The position numbers and the translations under genes are program-made. From Lachnospiraceae bacterium (GTDB lineage Bacteria; Bacillota; Clostridia; Lachnospirales; Lachnospiraceae), in assembly GCA_016283775.1 (NCBI GenBank), contig JAEENL010000056.1:1-46626 (forward strand): a stretch of DNA of 46,626 nt. The letters run 5' to 3'. Shown here piece by piece: positions 9,437 to 18,070 of this stretch (positions are counted from its first letter, which is position 1; each line of letters starts with the position of its first letter). The notes beneath the pieces were generated by a model. That model did not search any database and had not been told where the DNA came from. It saw only the letters and a list, made by a program, of their open reading frames with translations.

Positions 9437-10827
9437 ACCTTCATCCTCCGGGCTTGAACCATACGGTCCAGATCTTTCTTGTCCTCATCCGTAAAATACG
9501 GTTTTCCCGAAAATGCCTCATCCTTAAGGATCATCATTCCCGTGGTGCAGAACCGCTTACCTGCAAGAAGATAACGTCTTGCCTCCCGTTGTAATGTGGT
9601 CGTGCACTCATAATCCTCAAGGGAATTTTTCATGTCTTTGAACAGGTGAATGTACAGCATCGAACCGTCTTCGCCGTCGCTGTAGCGATACATGAGGTCC
9701 TGAACGTTTGTGATGTTCCTGCCGTCCCCAAGTATCAGTCTCAGCCTGTCGTCATACAGCCAACTGGAGCTCCAGAAGCCTTTCATGTCGAGTTCCGGAT
9801 AATATTTTCCGAAAAACTCGAGCGCCAGAGTCATTGAACTGTGCATCCTTTCGGGGGTGTAGCCCTCTCCTCCCGGGATGTGCAGCGCGATCATCCAGTC
9901 GTCTTCGCTGAGGGCCGTGCTGTATTCTTTCTTGTCAAGCGTGACAAGGCGTTTTTCCGTGTAACCCAGCGGGTTCATATAGTAGCCGGTGATGTGATCG
10001 TCGGTTTCCTCGAGCGTTGTGACGAAGGTCTCGTCGCCGGCGGCCTTACGGTGGCTGTAATAATTTCCGTTTTTCCGCCCCTGCTCATCCTCGTCGGATT
10101 CTTTTGCTCCGTGGCGGTCGGAATATTCCTCGCTCACGCTCTCGTCCTCATCGGGGAAACCCCAGTCGAGGAGCTGGCCCTCTGCATCGTAGCTGCAGCC
10201 TGCCTCCGCCAGCGCAACAACTTTTCCTGTTGCGTTACTGCGAAACATGCGGAACCTTTCGCCGTGGCGGTAAGGGATGAACAGGAATCTGTCCAGAAGG
10301 AAGATGGTGAGTGTGTAGAAATTCATCTTCCAGGGCATGTCCTCCACATCGATGCGTCCGGTCTCCTTGTAGCGTCTCATCTGATCGCGGAGCATTCTGT
10401 GAGGAATGTCTTCGTAATATTTTAACGGGATCCCTCTGCGATACATCTCCTTTTCGGAAACGGGCACACAGGCCAGCAGAAGAAGAAAGGCATAGGCATC
10501 ATTGTATTCCCCGAGACTGTCGGGAAGAAGTTCAGTGTAGTTGTCTATGTCATATTTGTTACGCATGGAACACATGTCCCATACAAAGAAAGTTGAAAAG
10601 AACAAAACCTTTTCATCCGACTCCACCGCTTCGAGTGCCTGATCGAGGTAATCCTTCAAGTCGGTCGGGAGCTCGTACGGCGCGAGCAGTTTTTCATAAT
10701 AATCGTGAGGCATCAGTTCCTTTGCCTCAACAGGAGTGTATTCTCCAAAAGCCTCTTCAAGGCCCTTGGGAAGCTTACGCAGCCCCATATACGTTGTAAG
10801 CTCTTGGTATCCCCAATTCGTATTCAT
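9433..10827 (-). CDS. Acyltransferase domain-containing protein (NAT_N/GNAT_C type), first gene of glycan operon
   Basis: This cytoplasmic protein of 464 residues has no signal peptide. The C-terminal third holds a pattern I recognise from the GNAT_C family (the former DUF5596 proteins): LHIPGGEGYTPERM, a helix ending FFGKYYPELD, then FWSSSWLYDDRLRLIL and GDGRNITNVQDLM. The N-terminal half matches the helical NAT_N partner domain in layout. A charged, low-complexity stretch (about 225-265) joins the halves. Such proteins often sit beside sugar transporters in Firmicutes, but their substrate is not known to me. ATG 10827 follows GGGGAAG at good spacing, downstream of the operon promoter. It could acylate an imported sugar or be a regulatory sensor; neither is proven. 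Confidence 0.62.
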   Translation of the reverse strand: MNTNWGYQELTTYMGLRKLPKGLEEAFGEYTPVEAKELMPHDYYEKLLAPYELPTDLKDYLDQALEAVESDEKVLFFSTFFVWDMCSMRNKYDIDNYTELLPDSLGEYNDAYAFLLLLACVPVSEKEMYRRGIPLKYYEDIPHRMLRDQMRRYKETGRIDVEDMPWKMNFYTLTIFLLDRFLFIPYRHGERFRMFRSNATGKVVALAEAGCSYDAEGQLLDWGFPDEDESVSEEYSDRHGAKESDEDEQGRKNGNYYSHRKAAGDETFVTTLEETDDHITGYYMNPLGYTEKRLVTLDKKEYSTALSEDDWMIALHIPGGEGYTPERMHSSMTLALEFFGKYYPELDMKGFWSSSWLYDDRLRLILGDGRNITNVQDLMYRYSDGEDGSMLYIHLFKDMKNSLEDYECTTTLQREARRYLLAGKRFCTTGMMILKDEAFSGKPYFTDEDKKDLDRMVQARRMKV

Positions 10828-10843
10828 TTTGCACTTCCCCAGA

Positions 10844-10958
10844 TTGTTGCGTATTTGTTACGTTTGTTACGCAACAAATATATCACGTTTTTCGTTATTG
10901 CGCAAGAGGGAATTTTAACAAGCCCCATAATAAATTTTTGTGCAACTTTACGCAACAA
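10844..10958. promoter_or_regulatory. LacI-type operator cluster between divergent operon and lacI
   Basis: Four related elements share a CG-centred core: TTGTTGCGTA at 10844-10853; the near-palindrome TTGTTACGCAACAA at 10864-10877 (one mismatched pair); the perfect 8-bp palindrome TTGCGCAA at 10898-10905; and a split site at 10938-10958 with halves TTGTGCAA and CGCAACAA. The second abuts the minus-strand -10 and the third covers its -35. The fourth lies just upstream of the lacI -35. This is the expected arrangement for autoregulation and operon repression by the adjacent LacI-family protein, though binding is inferred. Confidence 0.6.
10877..10905 (-). promoter_or_regulatory. Promoter of the glycan operon
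   Basis: Reading the minus strand, TTGCGC (10905-10900) and TATATT (10882-10877) are separated by 17 bp, about 50 bp before the ATG at 10827. The -35 is weak and lies within an operator-like palindrome, in line with a regulated sigma-A promoter. Confidence 0.5.
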
Positions 10959-10974
10959 TTTTTGGCCTGTTTAG

Positions 10975-11003
10975 TTGACAGAACGCCAAACATGCTTTAT
11001 GAT
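10975..11003 (+). promoter_or_regulatory. Promoter of the lacI-family gene
   Basis: There is a consensus -35 TTGACA (10975-10980), a 17-bp spacer and -10 TATGAT (10998-11003), followed by AGGAAGG and the ATG at 11050. This is a strong housekeeping-type promoter. Confidence 0.75.
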
Positions 11004-11049
11004 ATAGAACAACAGCACACCGATCACTTTATGAACAGGAAGGTTCCGC

Positions 11050-12072
11050 ATGAGCACAATACGCGAAGTTGCCGCATTGGCAAATGTATCCGCCGCAACG
11101 GTTTCCAGGGTACTCAACCACGATACGAAGTACAAAATGACAAACGAAACGATAGAACGCGTCTGGAAAGCTGTTGCAGAACTGGGATACAAGGCGCCGA
11201 CATCATCACGCGACCAGATGCGTTACGTGCACAAGCCCGGCTCTGTTTCACAAAGCCCGCACAAGTTCGGTTGCATACTAAACGTTCAGGGCGGAAAATA
11301 CAACGATCCTTACTATCTTTCCATTTTGTCCGGCTTTGAAGATGCTGTGATGAAAAAGGGTTATGAGATCTCGTTCATCAGGACGAACAAAGAGCTTGAA
11401 AATCCCAAGGTCTTAAGCAACACATTTCAGGATCCGGTGAGCGGAGTCATCATCATGAACACGCTCGAACCCGCCACTTTCCAGTATCTTAAAAAACAGA
11501 CACCATATATTGTCGGGATAGATACCGACCACAACGACATAGACAATGTTGCATACGACCACTACGGCGCCGCCTTCATGGCGATCAGGCACCTGATGGA
11601 CCGCGGCTACAAGCGCATAGGTTTCATAGGCGGTTTCCGTGAAGACATGCGCAAGAGCCGCCGTTACAACGGATATTTTTCGGCGCTCCACTGTTTCGAT
11701 CTTGAATACAATCCCGACTGGGTGCTTGCAAGTAACTGGGATGAAGAATACTGCGAAAAGGTCGTGCGACAGGCATACAAAAACAATCTCCTTCCGGACG
11801 CGTATTTCGTTGCGAGTGACCTGATGGCGATAGGCGTGCTCCGTACTCTCTTCGATCTCGGCGTGCAGGTTCCTTCGGAGGTTGCGGTGATCGGTCTTTC
11901 AAACATCGAAATATCCAAGTATTCAAATCCGCCTCTCACCACGATAGCGCTTCCCATCCACGACATGGGACGCGTTGCCGCAGGCGTGCTGTTTGACAGG
12001 ATTGAGGGAGACGATACTCCCGCAAAGGTGATCACACTGAGCGCGGAAGTCCTGAAGCGTTCAAGCACATGA
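11050..12072 (+). CDS. LacI family transcriptional regulator
   Basis: This is a 340-residue LacI/GalR repressor. The N-terminal helix-turn-helix and hinge are clear: STIREVAALANVSAATVSRV at residues 2-21, then NETIERVWKAVAELGYK. The periplasmic-binding-like effector domain follows (KFGCILNVQGGKYNDPYY; IVGIDTDHNDIDNVAYDHYG; YKRIGFIGG; PDAYFVASDLMAIGVLRTL; VAVIGLSNIEISKYSNPPLTT without gaps). ATG 11050 is preceded by AGGAAGG. It is divergent from the glycan operon and shares a 222-bp control region full of TTGTTnCG half sites, so it probably represses that operon until an imported sugar binds. The inducer is unknown. Confidence 0.93.
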   Translation: MSTIREVAALANVSAATVSRVLNHDTKYKMTNETIERVWKAVAELGYKAPTSSRDQMRYVHKPGSVSQSPHKFGCILNVQGGKYNDPYYLSILSGFEDAVMKKGYEISFIRTNKELENPKVLSNTFQDPVSGVIIMNTLEPATFQYLKKQTPYIVGIDTDHNDIDNVAYDHYGAAFMAIRHLMDRGYKRIGFIGGFREDMRKSRRYNGYFSALHCFDLEYNPDWVLASNWDEEYCEKVVRQAYKNNLLPDAYFVASDLMAIGVLRTLFDLGVQVPSEVAVIGLSNIEISKYSNPPLTTIALPIHDMGRVAAGVLFDRIEGDDTPAKVITLSAEVLKRSST

Positions 12073-12083
12073 GAATTTCATTG

Positions 12084-12110
12084 CCCCGGCTTTGACAGCC
12101 GGGGTTTTTT
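12084..12110 (+). terminator. Rho-independent terminator after the lacI-family gene
   Basis: The stem CCCCGGC (12084-12090) pairs with GCCGGGG (12098-12104) around a 7-nt loop, followed by six T residues. It lies 11 bp beyond the lacI stop and separates it from the phosphorelay genes. Confidence 0.92.
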
Positions 12111-12153
12111 ATGCTCTGCAATGCGCCGCCGCCTGCAAAACTTCTCAAACAAA

Positions 12154-12196
12154 TAACCGAAGGTTACTTTTCTAATGCGTTCAATAAGTATATACT
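12154..12196 (+). promoter_or_regulatory. Activator-type palindrome and promoter of the hybrid kinase gene
   Basis: TAACC-GAA-GGTTA at 12154-12166, followed by CTT, sits where a -35 would be. TATACT at 12191-12196 is the likely -10, and there is no good -35 hexamer. The palindrome centre is about 42 bp before the predicted start point. The same element recurs at 15203. The layout suggests a class II activator, plausibly the LuxR-type regulator encoded at 14593. Confidence 0.5.
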
Positions 12197-12224
12197 CTAT
12201 TCATCACACACAGGAGGTCTGTGC

Positions 12225-14579
12225 ATGTTTACCGGATTAAAGAACGCCGTCATAGAATTTTACATAAAAGAAAAAGAGCTTGATATCAGGCTTTTCAAGC
12301 TCCTCGGCACTGCGGGGATCCTCGTTAGCCTCATCGGCGCAACGCAGGACATCTTCACCTCCTCCGACTTCACAGGGTCACTCATCAACCTTCTTGCCGC
12401 GCTGGCGAGCGTCTGCCTCATGTGGTTCGTGCATACCACAAGAAAATATATCGTGGGCTATCTCCTGACCTCATTCAGTGTATTTATGGTACTCTTTGCG
12501 TGGCTGTTCCTCGAGACCGGCGCAATGAACGGCTCCATCCCCTATTTCTTTGCATTCGGAATGGTCTTTACGCTCCTAATGTACAAGGGCGCGCTCATGT
12601 ACATCATGGAGTTCATCCAGACCGCTTTCTATATCGGTGTTTGCTGGTTTTCCTACAAATATCCGAAATACGTCATCCCGTTCGAATCCGCGGAAAAACA
12701 GTTCTTTGACCAGATGGCAGGCGTCCTCCTCTCGGCAATAGGCATCGGCGCGATCTTCCTCATGTATCTCAGCGAATACCGCAAGCAGCAAAAGATCGCA
12801 GAAGAATCGAGCAACGCAAAGAGCGTCCTTCTCGCAAACATCAGCCACGAGATCAGGACTCCGATAAACATGCTCCTCGGTATGAACGAGATGATACTTC
12901 GTGAATCCGAAAACACCCAGATTACCGAATATGCCCAAAACATCGACAACGCCGGGCATCATCTTCTGTTCATGGTAAATCAGTTCCTCGATCTTTCCCG
13001 CATAGACATGGGAAAAGAGGCGCTGTTTGAGGAAAACTTCGACATCATAAAGCTTGCTCAGGGTCTCGGCGCGTTCTTCGGAAAAGAGGCCGAAAAAAAA
13101 GGCATTGAATTTGTAATGGATATAGACAAAAAGATGCCCGCCGTGTTTTTCGGTGACAGCAAAAAACTGTCGCAGATCCTGTCAAACCTCCTTTCAAACG
13201 CAGTCAAATACACGTCTGAAGGCACTATAGTGCTCTCTGTGCACGACCTCGGAGGAGACGACGTCCATACCGTACATTTTGAGGTGTCGGACACAGGAAA
13301 CGGCATCACAGAAGAGGACCAGAAAAAGATCTTTGAAAGCTTTGAAAGAGCGGACATAATCAGAAACCGCAACATAGAAGGAACGGGGCTCGGTCTTGCG
13401 ATCTCAAACAAGCTGGCAAACCTCATGGGGACCGAGATAAAGGTCAAAAGCCAGTACGGAACGGGAAGCGCTTTCTGGCTCGATGTTTCTCTTAAACCCG
13501 GGACCGCGGAAAAAGTGCAGGACTCAAATACCTTTTTCATCGCCCCGGAAGCCAGTATACTCATAGTCGACGACAACGACATGAACCTCAACGTCGCAAA
13601 ATCCCTTCTGAAACGCACTCTTGCAGGCATCGATACAGCCCTGTCCGCAGCCGAAGCCTACGAAAAATACGAGGACCACGACTACGATCTGGTCCTGATG
13701 GACTATATGATGCCCGGGACCGACGGGATACAGGCGATGGAGCACCTCCGCACGATCGACGAAGAAAACGGCAAACGCACGCCCATTCTGGTGCTGACTG
13801 CCGACGCAACTCCGGAAAAGAAAGAACTCTTTATGTCCAAGGGCTTTGATGACTATCTTCTGAAGCCCATAGACAGCGGCCTTCTTGAAAAGGCCCTTCT
13901 CCGCCATCTCCCGGAAAACAAGGTCACCCGCGTAAACAACGAAACGCAGACGGCGCTTGCAGACGAGGACAGAGAGCGCTTCACAAAGCTCCTTGAAAAA
14001 TATGACATCTCATTTGAGCTTGCGCTGAAACACCTGAGCGGAGACATCCTCCAGTTTGCGAGAGTCGCGGAGTATTTCCTTAAAAACACGCCGGAAACCA
14101 TGAAAAAGATCCGCGAGAACATAGAAAAAAACGATCTGGAAAACGCTACGATCCTGATCCACTCGTTAAAGGGAAACTCAGGAAATGTAGGCGGCGAAGA
14201 CCTTTTCTATTCTGCGAGGAGACTTGAGCGAAGGGCAAAGGACAGCGACAAGGAATACGTGATCTCCGCTCTCCCGCTCTTTATCATGAAGGAAAAACGA
14301 GTTGAAACAGGGCTTCACAGATTCCTTGAAGAATTTGAAAAGCTCCGTCCGGCACTCACTGCAGAAAATGACGAAAACAAGCCTTCCTTAAGCGAACATG
14401 AGCTCTGGGAAGCATTGCTCGAAGCCATAAAACTCGGAAAACAGTCACCGGCGTTAAAACTCGCCGATGAGCTTGGTGAGCGCTTCGGCGAGTCAAAAGA
14501 CCTTGATGCGATCAAGGAACACATAAGAAACATCGATTTTGAAAAAGCAGAAACGCTTACGGATAGTTCAATGAAGTAA
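12225..14579 (+). CDS. Hybrid sensor histidine kinase (6 TM, HisKA-HATPase-REC-Hpt)
   Basis: This membrane kinase has 784 residues. I place the start at ATG 12225 because GGAGG lies just upstream and the promoter elements lie before it; an in-frame ATG at 12111 would put the start inside the lacI terminator region. Residues 25-185 hold about six transmembrane helices with almost no extracellular loop, so it may sense the membrane or an internal cue. HisKA: NISHEIRTP with His208. HATPase: N box NLLSNAVKYT (321-330), DTGNG (356), GTGLGLAIS (386). Receiver: ILIVDDND with phospho-acceptor Asp493 in LVLMDYMMPG and Lys547. Hpt: HSLKGNSGNVGG with His646. A helical tail follows (about 685-784). The chain His-Asp-His gives an internal phosphorelay whose output should be the regulator encoded 13 bp downstream. 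Confidence 0.93.
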   Translation: MFTGLKNAVIEFYIKEKELDIRLFKLLGTAGILVSLIGATQDIFTSSDFTGSLINLLAALASVCLMWFVHTTRKYIVGYLLTSFSVFMVLFAWLFLETGAMNGSIPYFFAFGMVFTLLMYKGALMYIMEFIQTAFYIGVCWFSYKYPKYVIPFESAEKQFFDQMAGVLLSAIGIGAIFLMYLSEYRKQQKIAEESSNAKSVLLANISHEIRTPINMLLGMNEMILRESENTQITEYAQNIDNAGHHLLFMVNQFLDLSRIDMGKEALFEENFDIIKLAQGLGAFFGKEAEKKGIEFVMDIDKKMPAVFFGDSKKLSQILSNLLSNAVKYTSEGTIVLSVHDLGGDDVHTVHFEVSDTGNGITEEDQKKIFESFERADIIRNRNIEGTGLGLAISNKLANLMGTEIKVKSQYGTGSAFWLDVSLKPGTAEKVQDSNTFFIAPEASILIVDDNDMNLNVAKSLLKRTLAGIDTALSAAEAYEKYEDHDYDLVLMDYMMPGTDGIQAMEHLRTIDEENGKRTPILVLTADATPEKKELFMSKGFDDYLLKPIDSGLLEKALLRHLPENKVTRVNNETQTALADEDRERFTKLLEKYDISFELALKHLSGDILQFARVAEYFLKNTPETMKKIRENIEKNDLENATILIHSLKGNSGNVGGEDLFYSARRLERRAKDSDKEYVISALPLFIMKEKRVETGLHRFLEEFEKLRPALTAENDENKPSLSEHELWEALLEAIKLGKQSPALKLADELGERFGESKDLDAIKEHIRNIDFEKAETLTDSSMK

Positions 14580-14592
14580 GGCAGGAGGGAAC

Positions 14593-15198
14593 ATGGAAGA
14601 AAACAGGATATTGTGTGTTGACGACGACATCAGCATGCTGAGCACCATTGAAGACATCCTGATAAACGCAGGCTACACCGTGAGCCTCGCGAAATCGGGA
14701 AAACAGGCGCTTGACCTCATAAACCGCGGAATCGAATATTCACTTGTCCTCCTTGACGTGGACATGCCGATCATGGACGGATACGAGACCTTCAAGGAGA
14801 TCAGAAAGACAGAAAACGCCAAAAACACGCCCATCATTTTCCTCACCGGCATGGACGGGCCGGATTTTGAGATAAAGGGATGGGAATACGGCGCTGCGGA
14901 CTATATTACAAAGCCGTTTATAAAGAGCGTTTTTCTCGCAAGGATAAAAAACAGGATAGTGACTCCGCAGAACACGCCGAAATACAACAAAGCCGCCCTT
15001 GCGGAATTTGAAAAAACGCTTTCGGAAACAGAGCTTGCGGTCGCAAAACACATCGCCGACGGCCTGTCAAACCCCGAGATCGCGGATGTGACGCATTACT
15101 CCTACGGCTATGTAAAACAGGTGGTGTCCACCATCCTCGAAAAGGCGAACATGGACAAACGCTCCGACATAAGAAAGTTTTTGAAAGAAGGTCTGTAA
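14593..15198 (+). CDS. Response regulator, receiver plus LuxR/GerE-type helix-turn-helix
   Basis: This 201-residue cytoplasmic regulator has a receiver domain at about 5-120 (acidic pocket DDD at 10-12, phospho-acceptor Asp55 in LLDVDMP, switch Lys in DYITKPF) and a C-terminal LuxR/GerE-like HTH at about 137-199 (LSETELAVAKHIADGLSNPE, then VKQVVSTILEKANMDKRSD). It follows the hybrid kinase by 13 bp with its own ribosome site (GGAGGG), so it is the natural acceptor from the kinase Hpt domain. The seven envelope-protein genes downstream and the kinase gene itself share a promoter palindrome, making them the likely regulon. The spacing inside the HTH is shorter and more divergent than in NarL proteins. 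Confidence 0.92.
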   Translation: MEENRILCVDDDISMLSTIEDILINAGYTVSLAKSGKQALDLINRGIEYSLVLLDVDMPIMDGYETFKEIRKTENAKNTPIIFLTGMDGPDFEIKGWEYGAADYITKPFIKSVFLARIKNRIVTPQNTPKYNKAALAEFEKTLSETELAVAKHIADGLSNPEIADVTHYSYGYVKQVVSTILEKANMDKRSDIRKFLKEGL

Positions 15199-15202
15199 TA
15201 CC

Positions 15203-15244
15203 TAACCAAAGGTTACTTACATTTTTCAGACTCAGTGGTAAAAT
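15203..15244 (+). promoter_or_regulatory. Activator-type palindrome and promoter of the envelope-protein operon
   Basis: TAACC-AAA-GGTTA at 15203-15215, followed by CTT, is nearly identical to the element at 12154. TAAAAT at 15239-15244 is the likely -10, lying 24 bp after the last base of the palindrome, against 25 in the kinase promoter. The element starts 5 bp after the regulator's stop codon. The next gene's GGAGG and ATG (15280) follow. Confidence 0.52.
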
Positions 15245-15279
15245 TCACAAGAAAGCTTTTGGGCTAAGGAGGAATACAC

Positions 15280-16026
15280 ATGAAACGATTAAAGAAACTG
15301 ATCGCATTGTTACTCACAGTATGCGCATGTCTCGGATGCATCGCATCAGCGGAATCCGTACCGACGGCAGCCGCAGCGTACAGCACAGGAGACGGAACTT
15401 ACGCAGTCTACTACCTGGATAACAAATATGCGAACGGCAAGTACGAAATATGGCAAAAGATCGTATATAAAAGAGACTCAAGCGCATGGGTCGATTACGG
15501 CATCTACATTAAAAACCAGTATCTTTCAAACTCCGCAGGAAAAAAAGTGGCAAGCTGGAAAGACTGGTACATATTAAAAGGCGGCGGAACCAAGGAATTC
15601 AAATACGCCGTTGACTTTTCAAATCTTCCCACAGACACTTATACCCTGCATTTTACGGTTTGTCCAGAGAAAAGCGGTGGAAAGAACATAACTTTCACTC
15701 GTAAGATCAGCCACTCGGGCGGAAAGATCTCCTACGAATCCTGCAAGTATTATTATGACACAAACGGCAGATATCTGTTCAGAGTGACCTTCAACATCCG
15801 TCAGTTAAAAGGATATACCCCGAGATTTGAGATCTTTGACGCCAACGGCAAAAAGGTCCATTCGGAGCCCGGCGACACCGTGATCCACTACACCAACTCG
15901 CACTACTGGATGGATTGGGATTTCTACAAATCCGACGGCACCAAGGCCAAAACCGGTTACTACACGTTCAAGTATACGGTTAACGGAAAATCCTGCAGTA
16001 AAAAACTGTACGTGGAAGTAAAGTAA
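15280..16026 (+). CDS. Secreted protein of unknown function, Ig/FlgD-like C-terminus
   Basis: This 248-residue protein has a Sec signal peptide (MKRLKKLIALLLTVCACLGC, then SAESVPTAAAA). It could also be a lipoprotein through CLGC (Cys at about 20), but that box is poor. The mature part is beta-rich and aromatic: a first sheet domain (about 35-145) and a second with RFEIFDANGKKVHSEPG, DWDFYKSDGTKAKTGYYTFKYT, resembling FlgD-type Ig folds that end many secreted proteins. It is the first gene of the putative regulon, 12 bp before the next lipoprotein gene. I cannot name a function; extracellular binding or a cell-wall role is possible. Confidence 0.75.
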   Translation: MKRLKKLIALLLTVCACLGCIASAESVPTAAAAYSTGDGTYAVYYLDNKYANGKYEIWQKIVYKRDSSAWVDYGIYIKNQYLSNSAGKKVASWKDWYILKGGGTKEFKYAVDFSNLPTDTYTLHFTVCPEKSGGKNITFTRKISHSGGKISYESCKYYYDTNGRYLFRVTFNIRQLKGYTPRFEIFDANGKKVHSEPGDTVIHYTNSHYWMDWDFYKSDGTKAKTGYYTFKYTVNGKSCSKKLYVEVK

Positions 16027-16038
16027 GGAGGCGCCGAC

Positions 16039-17376
16039 ATGAAAAAAGTATTGATATCAATGCTCTCATTAATGCTGATAGCGCTCATTTCCGGCTGCGG
16101 AAGTTCGGCTTCGGAAGGCTTCTCCGGTCAGGCGTCGGCTTATTACTGGGATCAAAGCTCAGAGATCACAAACATAACTCTCGATATTATCCCCGTCGAT
16201 GACAAAAAAGCCGTTATCCAGATCAGCAGCATGAAGGGAAGCGAGGATTCGGAAACCCTCGAAGAGAAAAACTGTTCTCTCACCTACGACCTGGTAAACA
16301 AATCCACATATAAAAACAACGAAGCGGGCATCACTCTGACGCTCGGTAAGGACGGAAATGTCACTCTTTCCACCAAGAACGAAGATTATTCCGAGTTTAA
16401 AGGAAATTATGTTCCCACCGACGGAACCGGCTGGCTGAACGCCGATACCTACATCGAATTCCTGCGTAACATCCCCGCCGCGGACCTTGGAGACTTCGGA
16501 TCAAAAGACTCCGACAATATCCTTGAAACCATATCTGATTCCTGGTTCCATGAGTTTGCACTGTACAGAGACGGAGAGTCCTACAAGACCTTCGTCGGCA
16601 CCGATGACATGAGCGCGATCATTAAAGTAACAGACGGCAAATGCGAAGTGATCTACGGTTCCATGGAAAACACTCTCGGAAAGTCAAATTCCATTAACTT
16701 TGAGGGCGAAGACGAAAACGAAGAAGAAACATTTTTCTATGAAGCTCCGGTAGTCTATCCTTATGTTGAAGGCGGCACGGACCTCGTTGTCGGTGCGACC
16801 GGCAATATCGTTATAAACGCAGCCTGGGATATGACGGAAAGCGTCAAAGTCACCTCAAAGGATGAATCAATAGTAAAAGTGAACGGCACAAGCATCACCG
16901 CGGCAGGCCTCGGAGAGACCGCGCTTGACGTGGAACTTGTGTATGGTGGCTGTAAGAAAAACTTCACCATAGATGTCTGTGTATTGGAAAACGATCCCGA
17001 TACTATGCTTGAAGACGGCACCTATCACGATCCCAACCTTCTTTCCCTTTTGGACACCGTCACCTACGATTACACCATGGACATATTGAACAACGATGGT
17101 TTCTACAGTGTTGACATCGTTGAGAAGGTAGACCCGGGCCATTACCGCCACTGGAGTTATTTCGGAGAAGCCGATCCTTCTGATCCCAACGTCATCAGAC
17201 TGTACGGTACATGCACCATCGAGGGCTGGTCTGTGGAAGACGATAACGTGTATACCGAGACGATCGAAGCCGAGGATCTTTACGATTCCATCACATTCCA
17301 CGAAGACGGCGACTCTTGGTATTACACCTGGGAAGAAAATAACGGTAACGCCGGAGAGATGAGCATCTTCCGCTGA
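16039..17376 (+). CDS. Lipoprotein of unknown function with a Big2-like domain
   Basis: This 445-residue lipoprotein has lipobox LISGC (Cys at about 20). An N-terminal beta-rich domain (25-140) of lipocalin-like character is followed by a linker. A bacterial Ig-like Big2-type segment (about 245-320: VVGATGNIVINAAW, SKDESIVKVNGTSITAAGLGETAL in order) comes next, then a C-terminal domain with WYYTWEENNGNAGEMSIF. It is rich in Asp, Glu and Asn and has no recognised catalytic motif. GGAGG precedes ATG 16039. It probably sits on the outer face of the membrane with the neighbouring lipoproteins. Confidence 0.78.
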   Translation: MKKVLISMLSLMLIALISGCGSSASEGFSGQASAYYWDQSSEITNITLDIIPVDDKKAVIQISSMKGSEDSETLEEKNCSLTYDLVNKSTYKNNEAGITLTLGKDGNVTLSTKNEDYSEFKGNYVPTDGTGWLNADTYIEFLRNIPAADLGDFGSKDSDNILETISDSWFHEFALYRDGESYKTFVGTDDMSAIIKVTDGKCEVIYGSMENTLGKSNSINFEGEDENEEETFFYEAPVVYPYVEGGTDLVVGATGNIVINAAWDMTESVKVTSKDESIVKVNGTSITAAGLGETALDVELVYGGCKKNFTIDVCVLENDPDTMLEDGTYHDPNLLSLLDTVTYDYTMDILNNDGFYSVDIVEKVDPGHYRHWSYFGEADPSDPNVIRLYGTCTIEGWSVEDDNVYTETIEAEDLYDSITFHEDGDSWYYTWEENNGNAGEMSIFR

Positions 17377-17419
17377 TATAAAAGACCAAAAATATATATC
17401 ATGCAGACTGGAGCTTGAA

Positions 17420-18052
17420 ATGAACAAAAGATTTTTTACAATACTGCTGATCTTTGCTGTATTTACCGCTGTTTTTGCGGGTTGCGGAGGTTCTTCCGAC
17501 GAAGGTCCCGAAAACCTGCTCAACATTGACGGTACCTGGACAGACGACGAAGGATTCGCCATATCGTTTTATCCTGACGAATCCATATGCGTTATCAGGA
17601 CTCCTTACGGTCGCATCGGTCAAAGCAGCTACACTCCTGAGAAAGGTTATTTTTACTTTGACGGTTTTATATATGACCTTCAGGCAGTTGACCCCGATAC
17701 AGTCTCCCTAAGGAAGAACGGTCACTCTCGGGACGAGACGGAAGAATCCCTTGACGGATATGTTTTCAAGAGGACCGATCTCGCCGACATCAGAGCATAT
17801 GACAAATATGTGTTTAGCGGCAACTGGGTGAACGAGATTGGCACCCACATTACGCTCAATATGGATGCAATGGAGTATGACACCCACTCTGAAAACGGCG
17901 TCGGAAACGGAACGATCGATGACGAAGGCAACGGAAAAGGACTTTTTATCTTCCGTGACGGCAAGTCTTATCTCATTCTGAACGATGACGGCTCTCTGAC
18001 CGTGATCACAGAAGATCCCGACTTTGCGAATACCACTTTCGTAAGAGAATAA
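17420..18052 (+). CDS. Small lipoprotein with two lipocalin-like GTW/GNW units
   Basis: This 210-residue lipoprotein has lipobox VFAGC (Cys at about 22). The mature part has two similar starts to beta units, NIDGTWTDDEGFAISFYPDE (near 35) and FSGNWVNEIGTHITLNMDAM (near 130), each followed by short strands, reminiscent of the lipocalin-like fold of small Gram-positive lipoproteins. No enzyme motif is visible. A GGAG lies close before the ATG. It is separated from the gene upstream by only 43 bp with no terminator. Confidence 0.75.
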   Translation: MNKRFFTILLIFAVFTAVFAGCGGSSDEGPENLLNIDGTWTDDEGFAISFYPDESICVIRTPYGRIGQSSYTPEKGYFYFDGFIYDLQAVDPDTVSLRKNGHSRDETEESLDGYVFKRTDLADIRAYDKYVFSGNWVNEIGTHITLNMDAMEYDTHSENGVGNGTIDDEGNGKGLFIFRDGKSYLILNDDGSLTVITEDPDFANTTFVRE

Positions 18053-18070
18053 GAAAAAAGGAGTCCTGTC

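Noticed and set aside
12111-12224. Longer N-terminus for the hybrid kinase
   Set aside because: The ATG at 12111 directly follows the lacI terminator and precedes the predicted promoter; the GGAGG before 12225 decides the start.
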